Positions 44,601 through 51,898 of a stretch of 64,000 nucleotides of DNA are shown here, piece by piece. Made by a program: the position numbers and the translations under genes. The notes under the pieces were generated by a model that was not told where the DNA came from, did not search any database, and was given only the letters and a program-made list of their open reading frames with translations. Source of the DNA: Peterkaempfera podocarpi (lineage in GTDB: Bacteria; Actinomycetota; Actinomycetes; Streptomycetales; Streptomycetaceae). How positions within the stretch are numbered: the stretch's first letter is position 1; the number at the start of each line of letters is the position of its first letter. The stretch spans positions 8,370,001 to 8,434,000 of the forward strand of contig NZ_CP162102.1 in assembly GCF_042466665.1 (NCBI RefSeq), in the 5' to 3' direction.

Positions 44601-44766
44601 GCCCGGCCGCGGCCGCCGGGCGGTCCGCGACGGGTTCCGCGGCCGCGGCTCCGGTGCCGGCCAGCCCGGTCGCACCGGCGACGGTCAGGCTGACGGCGGC
44701 GAGCAGCGCGGACAGCCGGAGCCTGGTCCGGTTTGCGGCTGCAGGGCCGCTCTGTCTCTGGGGCAT
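41650..44766 (-). CDS. Secreted MGH1-like glycoside hydrolase with discoidin/CBM32 and NEW3 domains
   Basis: 1038 residues. Signal peptide LRLSALLAAVSLTVAGATGL. Residues ~60-520 are a Trp/Tyr-rich (alpha/alpha)6 barrel: VYYYRWRVWKEHLRYTDPAN, TTDWAHEYSFWAASAAYARA, LYWSVPVWDAMEFSAS, GDCCRWDGPSWPFSTSQT and GNNHSEDYNHSTFNDLVL. These resemble MGH1/trehalase-type clan GH-G and related hydrolases. Then follow a discoidin/CBM32 module (~590-720), a NEW3-type Ig domain (~735-812) and a C-terminal beta-sandwich (~845-1038). Family number and substrate are uncertain. ATG 44766 has only a weak GGA upstream. Confidence 0.8.
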   Translation of the reverse strand: MPQRQSGPAAANRTRLRLSALLAAVSLTVAGATGLAGTGAAAAEPVADRPAAAAGPAVGPGTHVLDHASYLAGFNDQQWYEANIPFVDLPDRTIQDVYYYRWRVWKEHLRYTDPANGWILTEFLDCCGYAAPYQAVNAAAGHQISEGRWLRDRSYLDDYTRFWLSGPGSAPKPATDNVNADTTDWAHEYSFWAASAAYARAQVTGDFGQLVKLLPELKRQYRGWDKQYTPELGLYWSVPVWDAMEFSASSYTSGDPYHGGAGYRPTLSSYQYGDAMAISRIAALAGDDTTAHEYKARAAALKTAMHQWLWDPSRQFFMTMPRDDNPEHKLVDTREEIGYIPWQFGAADPADAPAWAQLLDPQGFAAPYGPTTAERRSSWFMHEAGDCCRWDGPSWPFSTSQTLSGLADELDDQPAQQVVTRADYAAALATYAQTQYRNGRPYVAEAHAPDQNTWIYDGNNHSEDYNHSTFNDLVLSGLLGLRPQDGAQLRIQPLVPADWDHYAVENAPYHGHNVTVLWDRDGTHYHQGAGMRVYVDGELVRSSAELRDLTVPVGPSQGGSRQDTGTGLVNDAANPLRRGFPKPITSYTWRNDNAWNALDGKVWFNEVPENTRWTNYSSPNAQDWYGVDFGVPTPVSDIRWYGYDDGGGVRPASDYRLQYWTGSSWTDVPGQQREQAQPAGNGLNRITFPAVTTERVRLLFTNPQGAYVGVSEFQSWAPSSRDAEVTVGPRDADGAVPVDGPTTVAVTVANTTHRRLLDPAVSLAVPDGWTAEPADTAQPDAVAPGGSVVRRFTVTSPGGATGTDTALVATATYRADGGTVVSTHTRQLLTVAFDPDAYPVRQVADDFTTDTRADYAARQPFADEVVPELSVADGVLRGSADQRFFTLLDRGTSPASADSVTIVDPAAFIGDAPNEDSLFVGLVRDDTTYVGAWYNNHHRSSGIDVRVNGQLNPSGTGACCASVTLVPGDRLALQTHGTTMTSWVEHDGRWQRLVSTDVGSALDLSNPAVRSAYHFMFGVRGDSGTIAVDRFEARSAGS

Positions 44767-44784
44767 GGTGGATGACGTCCTTTC

Positions 44785-44829
44785 GGCAGGCGGGGCAGGC
44801 GGGGCAGGCGGGGCAGGCGGGGCAGGTCG
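44785..44829. repeat. GGCAGGCGG tandem repeat
   Basis: Four perfect 9-base copies (44785-44820) and a fifth imperfect one, 20 bases upstream of the MGH1-like gene start, where it would lie in its leader. It could vary in copy number and affect expression. Confidence 0.75.
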
Positions 44830-44834
44830 GGCGG

Positions 44835-44874
44835 GGGGCGGGGCGCCTGGCGTGCGGACTCGGCGCCCCGCCCC
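44835..44874 (-). terminator. Hairpin after the truncated glutaminase-like gene
   Basis: GGGGCGGGGCGCC (44835-44847) pairs perfectly with GGCGCCCCGCCCC (44862-44874), loop 14 bases, just past the stop at 44882. Confidence 0.6.
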
Positions 44875-44881
44875 GGCGGGG

Positions 44882-45229
44882 TCAGCCGTCGCCGGACTCA
44901 CGCAGGGTGAGCAGGGCCGGCCAGGTGCCGGCGGAGTTGTCGGCCGACAGCCAGGTGCTGAGGTGGGGCGAGCGCACCGCCGGCGGCTCGGCGGGCGGCC
45001 TGATCGGGTCGAACGAAAAGTCTGTCGCGGGCTGCCCGGTTGAGCGCGGGGATGGATCCGGGGCTGTGGCGGCTGCGGCGGGCTGTGCCGCACCGGGCAG
45101 CAGTGAGGCACCGAGCGCCGTCACACCCGCCACGCCGGGCCGGCGCATGAGGTTGCGGCGGGTGAGGCCGTTCTCCGGGGATGCGGGCTCCTGCGAAGCA
45201 GGGACGGCGGCGTCACGGTGCCGGCGCAT
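44882..45229 (-). pseudogene. Truncated DUF4965/DUF5127 glutaminase-like secreted protein
   Basis: 115 residues. A Tat-like signal (GLTRRNLMRRPGVAGVTALG) leads into DFSFDPIRPPAEPPAVRSPH and LSTWLSADNSAGTWP. This is exactly how the large secreted glutaminase-domain proteins (DUF5127/DUF4965, about 700-850 residues) begin. The family continues GTWPxFWNG, whereas here the frame reads ALLTLRESGDG and ends. Most of the gene is therefore gone. It may still produce a short exported peptide. ATG 45229 follows GGAGG. Confidence 0.6.
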
Positions 45230-45334
45230 CGGATCCTCCGAGGCTGAAGTGAGGGAAGCGGCTCATGGGCAGGCGTCTGCGCGCCGGTCGCCGGAGTGGG
45301 GCGACGGGGCGTCAACGCGATGCGGACACGGGTT

Positions 45335-45346
45335 TATAACGTTGCA
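45335..45346. promoter_or_regulatory. Possible LacI-type operator
   Basis: TATAACGTTGCA is a near-palindrome centred on CG, about 105 bases upstream of the truncated gene and next to a LacI relic. Symmetry is 8 of 12, so weak. Confidence 0.3.
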
Positions 45347-45433
45347 CAGCTGAAGTCGACGAGAATGACAGCACGACTCGGCTGCCCTGTCCAGACTCTG
45401 GTGCCGGCCGGCGGAGCCGGGCGTGCGCGCGAG

Positions 45434-45574
45434 GTCGGCCTCGCGCAGCTGTCGCCCCGCGGGGGCGCCGTAGCCGGCGGTGTCGCGGCTGAGCGCGGTG
45501 AGCGACGGTTGGACCAGCTCGCAGAAGGCGGAGTCGTCCCAGGCCACCCGGGAGACCTGAGCCGGCACCCACAG
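45434..45574 (-). pseudogene. LacI-family regulator remnant
   Basis: LWVPAQVSRVAWDDSAFCEL then VQPSLTALSRDTAGYG is the C-terminal effector-domain pattern of LacI repressors (VVAWDDSxLCELxxPxLTALSRD). Neither the helix-turn-helix nor most of the sensor domain is present, and flanking frames are disrupted. Confidence 0.55.
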
Positions 45575-45724
45575 GCCCGGCGTCTGTCCCCGCGCAGCGG
45601 ATCCGGCGCCACAGCGTCCCCAGCAGGCTGACCTACGATGGCCCGGGGTCCGCACCAGCCGGACCACCACGGAAACGCGGGGGCTTTATGATCTGCCGTC
45701 CAAACCGAACCGGAGAGAGATCCG

Positions 45725-46843
45725 ATGAGTGAAGCCGTGCCGCACACGCCGTCCTGCTGCGCGCCTGCGCGTGACGCGGGGGGCGGTCACGGCCCGGCCG
45801 TCGGCGCATCGGCCGCCCCGACCGTGACCACGGTTGCCACGATCGCGCCGCCGATCGTGCGGATGGCATCCGCAGACGGCTCGGCGCGCCTCGGACCGGC
45901 GGTTGCCGAACGGAGTGCTCAGGAAGGCGGGTTGGGGAACGCTGAGCGGACGGCGCGCACCGAAGGGCGCGCGGCTGACCGCGCGTCGGCGCGCGCTGAC
46001 GCCACGGTGCACCTGCCCGGCGGCTCGTTCCTGATGGGCACCGATGACACCGAGGGCTTCGCGGCCGACGGCGAGGGGCCGATCCGGCAGGTGACCCTAC
46101 GCCCTTTCCGGATCGACGTACATGCGGTGAGCAATGAGCGGTTCGCCGCCTTCGTGGACGACACCGGTTATGTCACCGAGGCCGAACGGTTCGGCTGGTC
46201 CTTCGTCTTCGCCGGCTTCCTGCCTGCGGCGCTGCGACGGGGGGCGGCCCGGCCGGAGCAGACACCGTGGTGGTGCGGAGTGGCCGGCGCCCACTGGCGG
46301 TCCCCGCTGGGACCTGGCAGCGGGCTCGACGGGCTGGCCGTCCACCCTGTGGTGCACGTGTCGTGGCGGGACGCCGCCGCGTACTGCCGCTGGGCCGGCG
46401 GGCGGCTGCCCACCGAGGCGGAATGGGAGTACGCGGCCCGCGGTGGACTGGAGCAGCGCCGTTACCCCTGGGGGGACGACCTGACGCCCGGTGGCGAGCA
46501 CCGCTGCAACATCTGGCAGGGCCACTTCCCGACCAGGAACACTGCGGAGGACGGCTACAAGGGCACCGCGCCTGTGGACGCGTTCGAACCCAACGGCTTC
46601 GGCCTGTACAACATGGCGGGCAACGTCTGGGAATGGTGCGCCGACTGGTGGACCACCGACCACTCCGCCGGCCACCGGAGCAACCCGGCGGGCCCGTTGC
46701 GTGGAACCTCGCGGGTGATGCGCGGTGGTTCGTACCTGTGCCACGGCTCGTACTGCAACCGGTACCGCGTCGCCGCGCGCACCGCCAATACGCCGGACAG
46801 TACGACCGGCAACCTCGGTTTCCGGTGCGTCCGCGACGTCTGA
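45725..46843 (+). CDS. Formylglycine-generating enzyme (FGE, sulfatase-modifying factor)
   Basis: 372 residues. From residue ~95 the FGE-sulfatase fold is complete: VHLPGGSFLMGTDDTEGF, HPVVHVSWRDAAAYCRWAGG, RLPTEAEWEYAARGG, NGFGLYNMAGNVWEWCADWW and RGGSYLCHGSYCNRYRVAAR. The last carries the Cu-binding, catalytic cysteines Cys339 and Cys344. FGE oxidises the Cys of sulfatase CxPxR motifs to formylglycine. The nearest client is the sulfatase at 51895 (Cys49). The ~90-residue N-terminal extension is low-complexity except for SCCAPAR (residues 10-16), itself a CxPxR sequence. ATG 45725 follows GGAGAG. Confidence 0.93.
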   Translation: MSEAVPHTPSCCAPARDAGGGHGPAVGASAAPTVTTVATIAPPIVRMASADGSARLGPAVAERSAQEGGLGNAERTARTEGRAADRASARADATVHLPGGSFLMGTDDTEGFAADGEGPIRQVTLRPFRIDVHAVSNERFAAFVDDTGYVTEAERFGWSFVFAGFLPAALRRGAARPEQTPWWCGVAGAHWRSPLGPGSGLDGLAVHPVVHVSWRDAAAYCRWAGGRLPTEAEWEYAARGGLEQRRYPWGDDLTPGGEHRCNIWQGHFPTRNTAEDGYKGTAPVDAFEPNGFGLYNMAGNVWEWCADWWTTDHSAGHRSNPAGPLRGTSRVMRGGSYLCHGSYCNRYRVAARTANTPDSTTGNLGFRCVRDV

Positions 46844-46952
46844 GCAGAGGCGAGCCGGCCGAGACGCGGTCAGGGTAGGCCCGGAACGCAGAGGATGCCT
46901 TGTGGCCTGCGGGAAGGGGAACTCTCCACGGTTCCGTCAGACAGGGACAACA

Positions 46953-47463
46953 AGGCGTCGTCCGCGTCTTTCCCACGCTTCGGTAGCGGTCTCGGCCGCC
47001 TTCGACGCCGCGAACCCGGTCGCGGGCGCCGGGTTGGTGCCGCTGGTCCGGCCGGCCGAGGTGGGGCCCTCCGGTGCTGGTCGCCGGCGGTGTCCGCAGC
47101 GGCGGAGCAGCCGACAGCGCCGGAGCGCATCCCGCAGCGAAGGTGATGGGCCCGCTGCGGCGATGTGCGCCGGGACCGACGCGTGGCGCCATCGACCGGC
47201 TGCGCCACGGCGCCATGCACCGGCTGTGCTCCGGGGTGCGCGCCATCGACGCTGGGCACCTTCCGGAGCGCCTTCAGGCATGGCTGCGTTAGCCAACTCC
47301 GAGCTTTCATGGAGAGTTCTCTGCCAACCCGGTCCAGCGCACCCCGCTGCTGCGCAGGGCCGAGCAGGTCGCCTCCGTCGATGTGCTCCCACCCGGCGGT
47401 GTGTACGGGCGTGCTGACCAAGGCGCCGAGGTCGGCCCGCCGCAAGGACAGCGAACGCTGCAA
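46953..47463 (+). pseudogene. IS1380-family transposase remnant, multiply frameshifted
   Basis: Successive frames give RLSHASVAVSAAFDAANPVA then GAGLVPLVR, DRLRHGAMHRLCSGVRAID, APSTLGTFRSAFRHGCVSQL and TPLLRRAEQVASVDV, then VYGRADQGAEVG. In order these match the N-terminal third of IS1380-type transposases (AVFDDPNLVSxAGLVP, LRHGGMxRLFxGVRAPSTLGTFLRxF, VDVDDT, YGYAKQGAGYG). At least three frame changes show it is old. No ends recognised. Confidence 0.7.
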
Positions 47464-47717
47464 GCGGCCTGTCTGCCGGGACGGTTACGCGGAGACCGGC
47501 GCGGTGGATTCAGATTCAACGAGTTGCCCGGAGTGCGGCGGGCGGACGGTGGACCGAACGGCCCCGCGGCGGCCCGAACATGAACGCGTGTGACGCGAGC
47601 GTTGCCAGCGCATAAAAGTTCCCGGATCTGCTGGGAGCCTTCATGCCCCGTCAAATGGGCCCAGAACAGGGCGAATACCGGTCGGCGCACGGTGGGTCGC
47701 CCCCAGAATGCTTTTTT

Positions 47718-47761
47718 CCGGAGTGTTGACGAAAATATCTCCGGGTCAGCATCCTGTCCGC
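47718..47761 (+). promoter_or_regulatory. Promoter/operator of the sulfatase-operon ROK gene
   Basis: TTGACG (47726-47731) and CATCCT (47750-47755) are 18 bases apart; the ATG at 47762 is 6 bases after the -10, predicting leaderless mRNA. CCGGAG (47718-47723) and CTCCGG (47739-47744) are inverted arms flanking the -35, a candidate ROK operator. Confidence 0.45.
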
Positions 47762-48964
47762 ATGCAGCAACAAGACGGCCTCCTGTCACGCCTGCGCCGG
47801 GGGCACGAGCAGCTGGTGCTGGACCTGCTGCGCCAACACGGTCCGCTCAGCAGAGGCGAGTTGGGCGCTCGCTGCGGCCTGTCCCGCACGACGCTCTACG
47901 ACATCGTGGGCGCACTGCTCGCCAACGGTGCCATCGTCGCCTCCGCGCCGGAGGCCGCCCAGCGCAGGCGGGGCCGGCCAGTGGAGCGACTCGCCCTCAA
48001 CCCCGGTGCCGGACACGCGATCGGCATCGACTTCGCGCGGCGTGCGGTGCATGTGGCAGCCGTCAACGTCGCCCACGAGGTGGTCGGTTCGGCGAGCGAA
48101 CCGCACGGCCCTGACCTCGGCTGGGAGCAGCGGATCGAACTGGCCCAGCACCTGGTCGGCACGCTGGCCGGGGACTCGCTGGGCCTCGGGGCGCTCAGCG
48201 CGATCGGTGTGGGCGTCGTCGGCCCGGTCGGCCGACAGGGGGACGGGCCGGGCGGGGATAGTCGGTGGGAGGCGCTGCCCCCGCTGCTGCGGGAGCGGTT
48301 CGGTGTGCCGGTCCTGGTCGACAACAACACGCGGCTCGCCGCTCTTGCGGAGGCCACGTGGGGCGCGGCGGCCGGCGGCGGGGACGTGCTGTATCTGCGG
48401 CTGTCGCACGGCGTCGGCGGCGGGCTGGTGGTCGGCGGCGCCCTGCACCGCGGCGCGTACGGACTGTCCGGAGAGTTCGGCCACATCAGCGTGGAACCGG
48501 GTGGCGCGCCCTGTGAGTGCGGCGGCACCGGATGCCTGGAGACGGTGGCCTCGGTGGGAGCGGTGCTCGGCGCGTTTCGCGCAGCGGGCGGGCGGGCCGA
48601 CGACGTTCCCTCGCTCGCCGCTGCGGCTCGCGCCGGGGACAGCGCGGCCCTGGGGGTCCTGGACGAGGTGGGGACCCGGGTCGGCACGGTATTGGCCGCG
48701 GTGTCCAACGCCATCGGCCCGGGCGTCATCGTCCTCGGCGGTGAACTGGCCACGGTGGGCGAAGCATTGACCGGAGCGGTGCAGCGCGCCCTGACCGCCC
48801 GGCTGCTGCCGGCCTCCCGGACCCGGGTGGATCTGCGGGCCGCCGCCCTCGGCGAGGTGGGTGCCGCCCTCGGCGGCATCGCACTGGTCCTGCGGGAGTC
48901 GCCGTTGCTGTCGCACTATCCGGTGCCGCCTGGACTCGAAGAGCCCGGAGAGGACTCCCCATGA
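47762..48964 (+). CDS. ROK-family regulator of the sulfatase/ABC operon
   Basis: 400 residues. Winged helix QHGPLSRGELGARCGLSRTT followed by the ROK domain: GIDFARRAVHVAAVNVAHEV, VLVDNNTRLAALAEATWGAA, LRLSHGVGGGLVVGGALHRG, zinc motif GAPCECGGTGCLETVAS and GVIVLGGELATVGEAL. ATG 47762 starts directly at the winged-helix part and beside the predicted promoter; the upstream in-frame TTG is rejected. The transporter genes follow on the same strand after 213 bases in which I recognise nothing. The sensed ligand is probably a sugar or sugar derivative taken up by that system (inference). Confidence 0.9.
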   Translation: MQQQDGLLSRLRRGHEQLVLDLLRQHGPLSRGELGARCGLSRTTLYDIVGALLANGAIVASAPEAAQRRRGRPVERLALNPGAGHAIGIDFARRAVHVAAVNVAHEVVGSASEPHGPDLGWEQRIELAQHLVGTLAGDSLGLGALSAIGVGVVGPVGRQGDGPGGDSRWEALPPLLRERFGVPVLVDNNTRLAALAEATWGAAAGGGDVLYLRLSHGVGGGLVVGGALHRGAYGLSGEFGHISVEPGGAPCECGGTGCLETVASVGAVLGAFRAAGGRADDVPSLAAAARAGDSAALGVLDEVGTRVGTVLAAVSNAIGPGVIVLGGELATVGEALTGAVQRALTARLLPASRTRVDLRAAALGEVGAALGGIALVLRESPLLSHYPVPPGLEEPGEDSP

Positions 48965-49177
48965 CGTCGTCACGTGTGGCAGGCAGGCGCCCGGGCTCCT
49001 CACACGGCCGTGGCAGGTGGGGGATTGCCTTGGTGGCACCGACGGCCGCGCAGGAGGGCCCGCAGGACCGTCGTTGCGCCCGTGTGCGAGGGCGACGGCC
49101 GCTTGGGTGCGGTGCTTGCCCGCGGCTCACTCAACCCGATCAAGAAGGCAGCGAGGCATGAACCGAGCGAGGCAACG

Positions 49178-50011
49178 ATGGACGTGATCACCACCGGGAA
49201 GGCCGCCGCCGAACCGGCCACGGGGACGCCTGCGGCGCCGACGCGGCCGCAGGCGGCGCGGCGCCGCAGGGTCCCGCCGCTCGTGCTCAACCTGATCGCC
49301 CTCGCGCTCGGCCTGGGCGTGTGGGCCCTGCTGGCCTCGCGCGGGGTCGGCGACCTGCCCGGCCCCGTCGCGGTGGGGCGGCGGGCCGGGGAGATGCTCG
49401 GTGACGGCACGTTGGAGGGCGATATGCTCGCCAGCCTGCGCCGGGTCTTCACCGGGTTCGCGCTCGGCACGGCCCTGGCGGTGGCCCTCGGTTTCCTGAT
49501 GGGCTGGTACCCGGTGGTGCGCGGCCTGTGCGAGCCGTACATCCAGTTCTTCCGCACCATTCCGCCGCTGGCACTCATCCCGCTGGCGATCGTGCTGATG
49601 GGCATCGGCGAGACCCCGAAGATCTTCGTGATCTTCCTGGCGGCCTTCCTGTCCAGCGTCGTCGCGACCTTCCAGGGCGTGGTCGACGTGGACCGGACGC
49701 TGATCGACGCGGCACGGGTGCTGGGGGCAGGCGACTGGACCATCTTCCGGAAGGTCGTCATCCCGGCGTCCACCCCGTTCATCCTGGTCGGCATGCGGAT
49801 CGGGCTCGGCTCCGCGTGGGCGACCGTGGTCGCCGCCGAACTCATCGCCGCCCAGGAGGGCCTCGGCTTCCGTATGCAGCACGCCGAGACGTACTACGAC
49901 CTCGACACGATCTTCGTGGGACTGATCGCCATCGGCGTGCTCGGCCTGGTCATGGACCGGCTGCTGCTGCTCGCCGAGCGCCGTCTCACCACTTGGCAGG
50001 AGCGCCGATGA
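49178..50011 (+). CDS. ABC transporter permease (SsuC/TauC type)
   Basis: 277 residues with about six membrane helices. The EAA-like loop FQGVVDVDRTLIDAARVLGA and the stretch FFRTIPPLALIPLAIVLMGI match permeases of the sulfonate/nitrate/taurine/thiamine-precursor group (BPD_transp_1). ATG 49178 is chosen because the hydrophobic region starts soon after. It overlaps the ATPase gene by ATGA. Confidence 0.9.
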   Translation: MDVITTGKAAAEPATGTPAAPTRPQAARRRRVPPLVLNLIALALGLGVWALLASRGVGDLPGPVAVGRRAGEMLGDGTLEGDMLASLRRVFTGFALGTALAVALGFLMGWYPVVRGLCEPYIQFFRTIPPLALIPLAIVLMGIGETPKIFVIFLAAFLSSVVATFQGVVDVDRTLIDAARVLGAGDWTIFRKVVIPASTPFILVGMRIGLGSAWATVVAAELIAAQEGLGFRMQHAETYYDLDTIFVGLIAIGVLGLVMDRLLLLAERRLTTWQERR

Positions 50012-50787
50012 CTCACAAGATCTCCTTCCGGGACGTCGTGAAGACCTTCCCGATGAAGAACGGTACTTTCGACGCGCTCGGCGGCGTGTCCCTGGACATC
50101 GGGGAGCGGGAGTTCGTGACGGTCGTCGGCCCGTCCGGATGCGGCAAGAGCACGCTGCTGAGCATGGCCGCCGGGCTGGTCGAGCCGACGTCGGGCGACG
50201 TCGTCGTGGACGGCCGGCCGGTCACCGGGCCCGGCCCCGACCGCGGGGTGATCTTCCAGCAGTACGCGCTCTTCCCCTGGCTGACCGTGCGTCGCAACGT
50301 CGAGTTCGGACTGCAGCTGACGTCGATGCCCGCCAAGGAACGCAAGGCCAGGGCCGACCACGCCATCGAGCTGGTGGGCCTGACCGACTTCGCCGACGCA
50401 CTGCCCAAGACGCTGTCGGGCGGCATGAAGCAGCGCTGCGCCATCGCCCGCGCCTATGCGGTGGACCCCGAAGTCCTGCTGATGGACGAGCCGTTCGGCG
50501 CGCTGGACGCACTGACCCGGGTGCAGCTGCAGGACCAGTTGCTCGACACCTGGAGCAAGGAGCGGCGCACCGTCATGTTCATCACCCACGACGTGGAGGA
50601 GGCGGTCTACCTGGCGAACCGCGTCGTGGTGATGGCCGCCCGGCCCGGTCGCGTCCACTCGGTGGTCGACGTGGACCTGCCGTACCCCAGGACCGAGGAG
50701 ATGCGGCTCTCGCCCGAGTTCGCCGAACTGCGCAACCGGGTCTGGTACTCCGTCTACCACCAGGACCCGGCCGCCGCCCCCGCCTGA
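50008..50787 (+). CDS. ABC transporter ATP-binding protein (SsuB/TauB type)
   Basis: 259 residues with Walker A VVGPSGCGKST (residues 39-49), Q-loop VIFQQYALFPW, signature LSGGMKQRCAIARAYA, Walker B VLLMDEPFGALDALTR and H-loop MFITHDVEEAVYLANRV. It matches the SsuB/TauB/NrtD group, energising the overlapping permease. Confidence 0.92.
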   Translation: MTHKISFRDVVKTFPMKNGTFDALGGVSLDIGEREFVTVVGPSGCGKSTLLSMAAGLVEPTSGDVVVDGRPVTGPGPDRGVIFQQYALFPWLTVRRNVEFGLQLTSMPAKERKARADHAIELVGLTDFADALPKTLSGGMKQRCAIARAYAVDPEVLLMDEPFGALDALTRVQLQDQLLDTWSKERRTVMFITHDVEEAVYLANRVVVMAARPGRVHSVVDVDLPYPRTEEMRLSPEFAELRNRVWYSVYHQDPAAAPA

Positions 50788-50914
50788 CCGCCCGGCGACC
50801 CCCTCCGTTCGGCTCCCCGCTCCCGTGAGCGGGGGCCCTGCTTTGCCCTGCCCAACCCGGTCCGCCCAACTCCGCCCAGCAGCATCACACGTACCCCGAA
50901 GGGACCACCTCGTC

Positions 50915-51898
50915 ATGACCACGATGACCCGACGCGGCTTCATCGCCGCACTCTCCGCAACCGCACTGTCACTCAGTGCCACATCATGCTCCTCGTCCGG
51001 CTCCGGCGGCGGTACAAAGGTCCGCTTCGGCTACATCGCGGACTTCAACGGCTCCAGCCTGCTGGCGATCGCGGACAAGCAGGGCCTGTGGAAGAAGGCC
51101 GGGCTCAGCCCGAGCATCAAGGTCTTCACCAACGGGCCCATCCAGATCCAGGCACTGGGCGCCGGCGACCTCGACTTCGGCTACATCGGGCCCGGCGCGC
51201 TGTGGCTGCCCGCGACCGGCAAGGCCAAGGTCATCGCGATCGACACGCTCACCTACGCCGACCGTGTCATCGCCCAGCCGGGCATCACCACGATCGAAGG
51301 GCTGAGGGGCAAGAAGGTCGGTGTGCCGGAGGGCACTTCCGGCGAGATGGTGCTCAACCTCGCCCTGAAGCGGGCGGGTATGACGATGTCGGACATCGTG
51401 AAGGTCCCGATGGACGCCCCGACCATCGTCTCGGCTTTCTCCGCGGGGCAGATCGACGGCGCCGGGTTCTGGTATCCGCTGATCGGCACGATCAAGCAGC
51501 GGGTGCCCGGGCTCCACGAAGTCGCCAGCGACCGGGACTTCACCGCCAACGCCTTCCCCACCGCGTTCGTCTCCGGCCCGAAGACCGACCCGGCGCTCAC
51601 TGAGAAGGTCGTCAAGGTGCTGCAGCAGGCCAACGACTGGCGGGCGGCGCACAAGGACGAGGCGATCGGCCTGGCGGCCGACCTCCTCCAGGTCGACCGG
51701 GACAAGGTCAAGGCCGACGCCGCCAACGTCGAGATGCTGACGACCGCCGATCTGGTGGCCAAGTCGCAGGACGGCACCATCGACAACTGGCTCAACGGCA
51801 TGGCGGACTTCTTCGTCGGCTCCGGCCAGCTGAAGTCCCGCCCCGCACCCTCGTCGTACTACGACGGCGCCCGCTACGCGAAGGTGTACGGAAAGTGA
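50915..51898 (+). CDS. ABC transporter substrate-binding lipoprotein (SsuA/TauA/NMT1-like)
   Basis: 327 residues. Signal MTRRGFIAALSATALSLSAT with lipobox SATSC. The body shows FGYIADFNGSSLLAIADKQG, LGAGDLDFGYIGPGALWLPA, GKKVGVPEGTSGEMVLNLAL and DAPTIVSAFSAGQIDGAGFW, the NMT1/SsuA fold that binds small anionic or sulfonated ligands. ATG 50915 follows GGGA. Its stop overlaps the sulfatase start (GTGA), so the imported ligand is very likely the sulfatase substrate (inference). Confidence 0.9.
   Translation: MTTMTRRGFIAALSATALSLSATSCSSSGSGGGTKVRFGYIADFNGSSLLAIADKQGLWKKAGLSPSIKVFTNGPIQIQALGAGDLDFGYIGPGALWLPATGKAKVIAIDTLTYADRVIAQPGITTIEGLRGKKVGVPEGTSGEMVLNLALKRAGMTMSDIVKVPMDAPTIVSAFSAGQIDGAGFWYPLIGTIKQRVPGLHEVASDRDFTANAFPTAFVSGPKTDPALTEKVVKVLQQANDWRAAHKDEAIGLAADLLQVDRDKVKADAANVEMLTTADLVAKSQDGTIDNWLNGMADFFVGSGQLKSRPAPSSYYDGARYAKVYGK

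Noticed and set aside
44785..44829. Possible CRISPR-like array
   Set aside because: Units are 9 bases with no spacers and no cas genes; simple tandem repeat.
48961..49161. 66-codon ORF starting ATGA at the end of the second ROK gene
   Set aside because: Coupled start is tempting, but the protein is Arg/Gly-rich with no motif and lies in another frame from the following permease.
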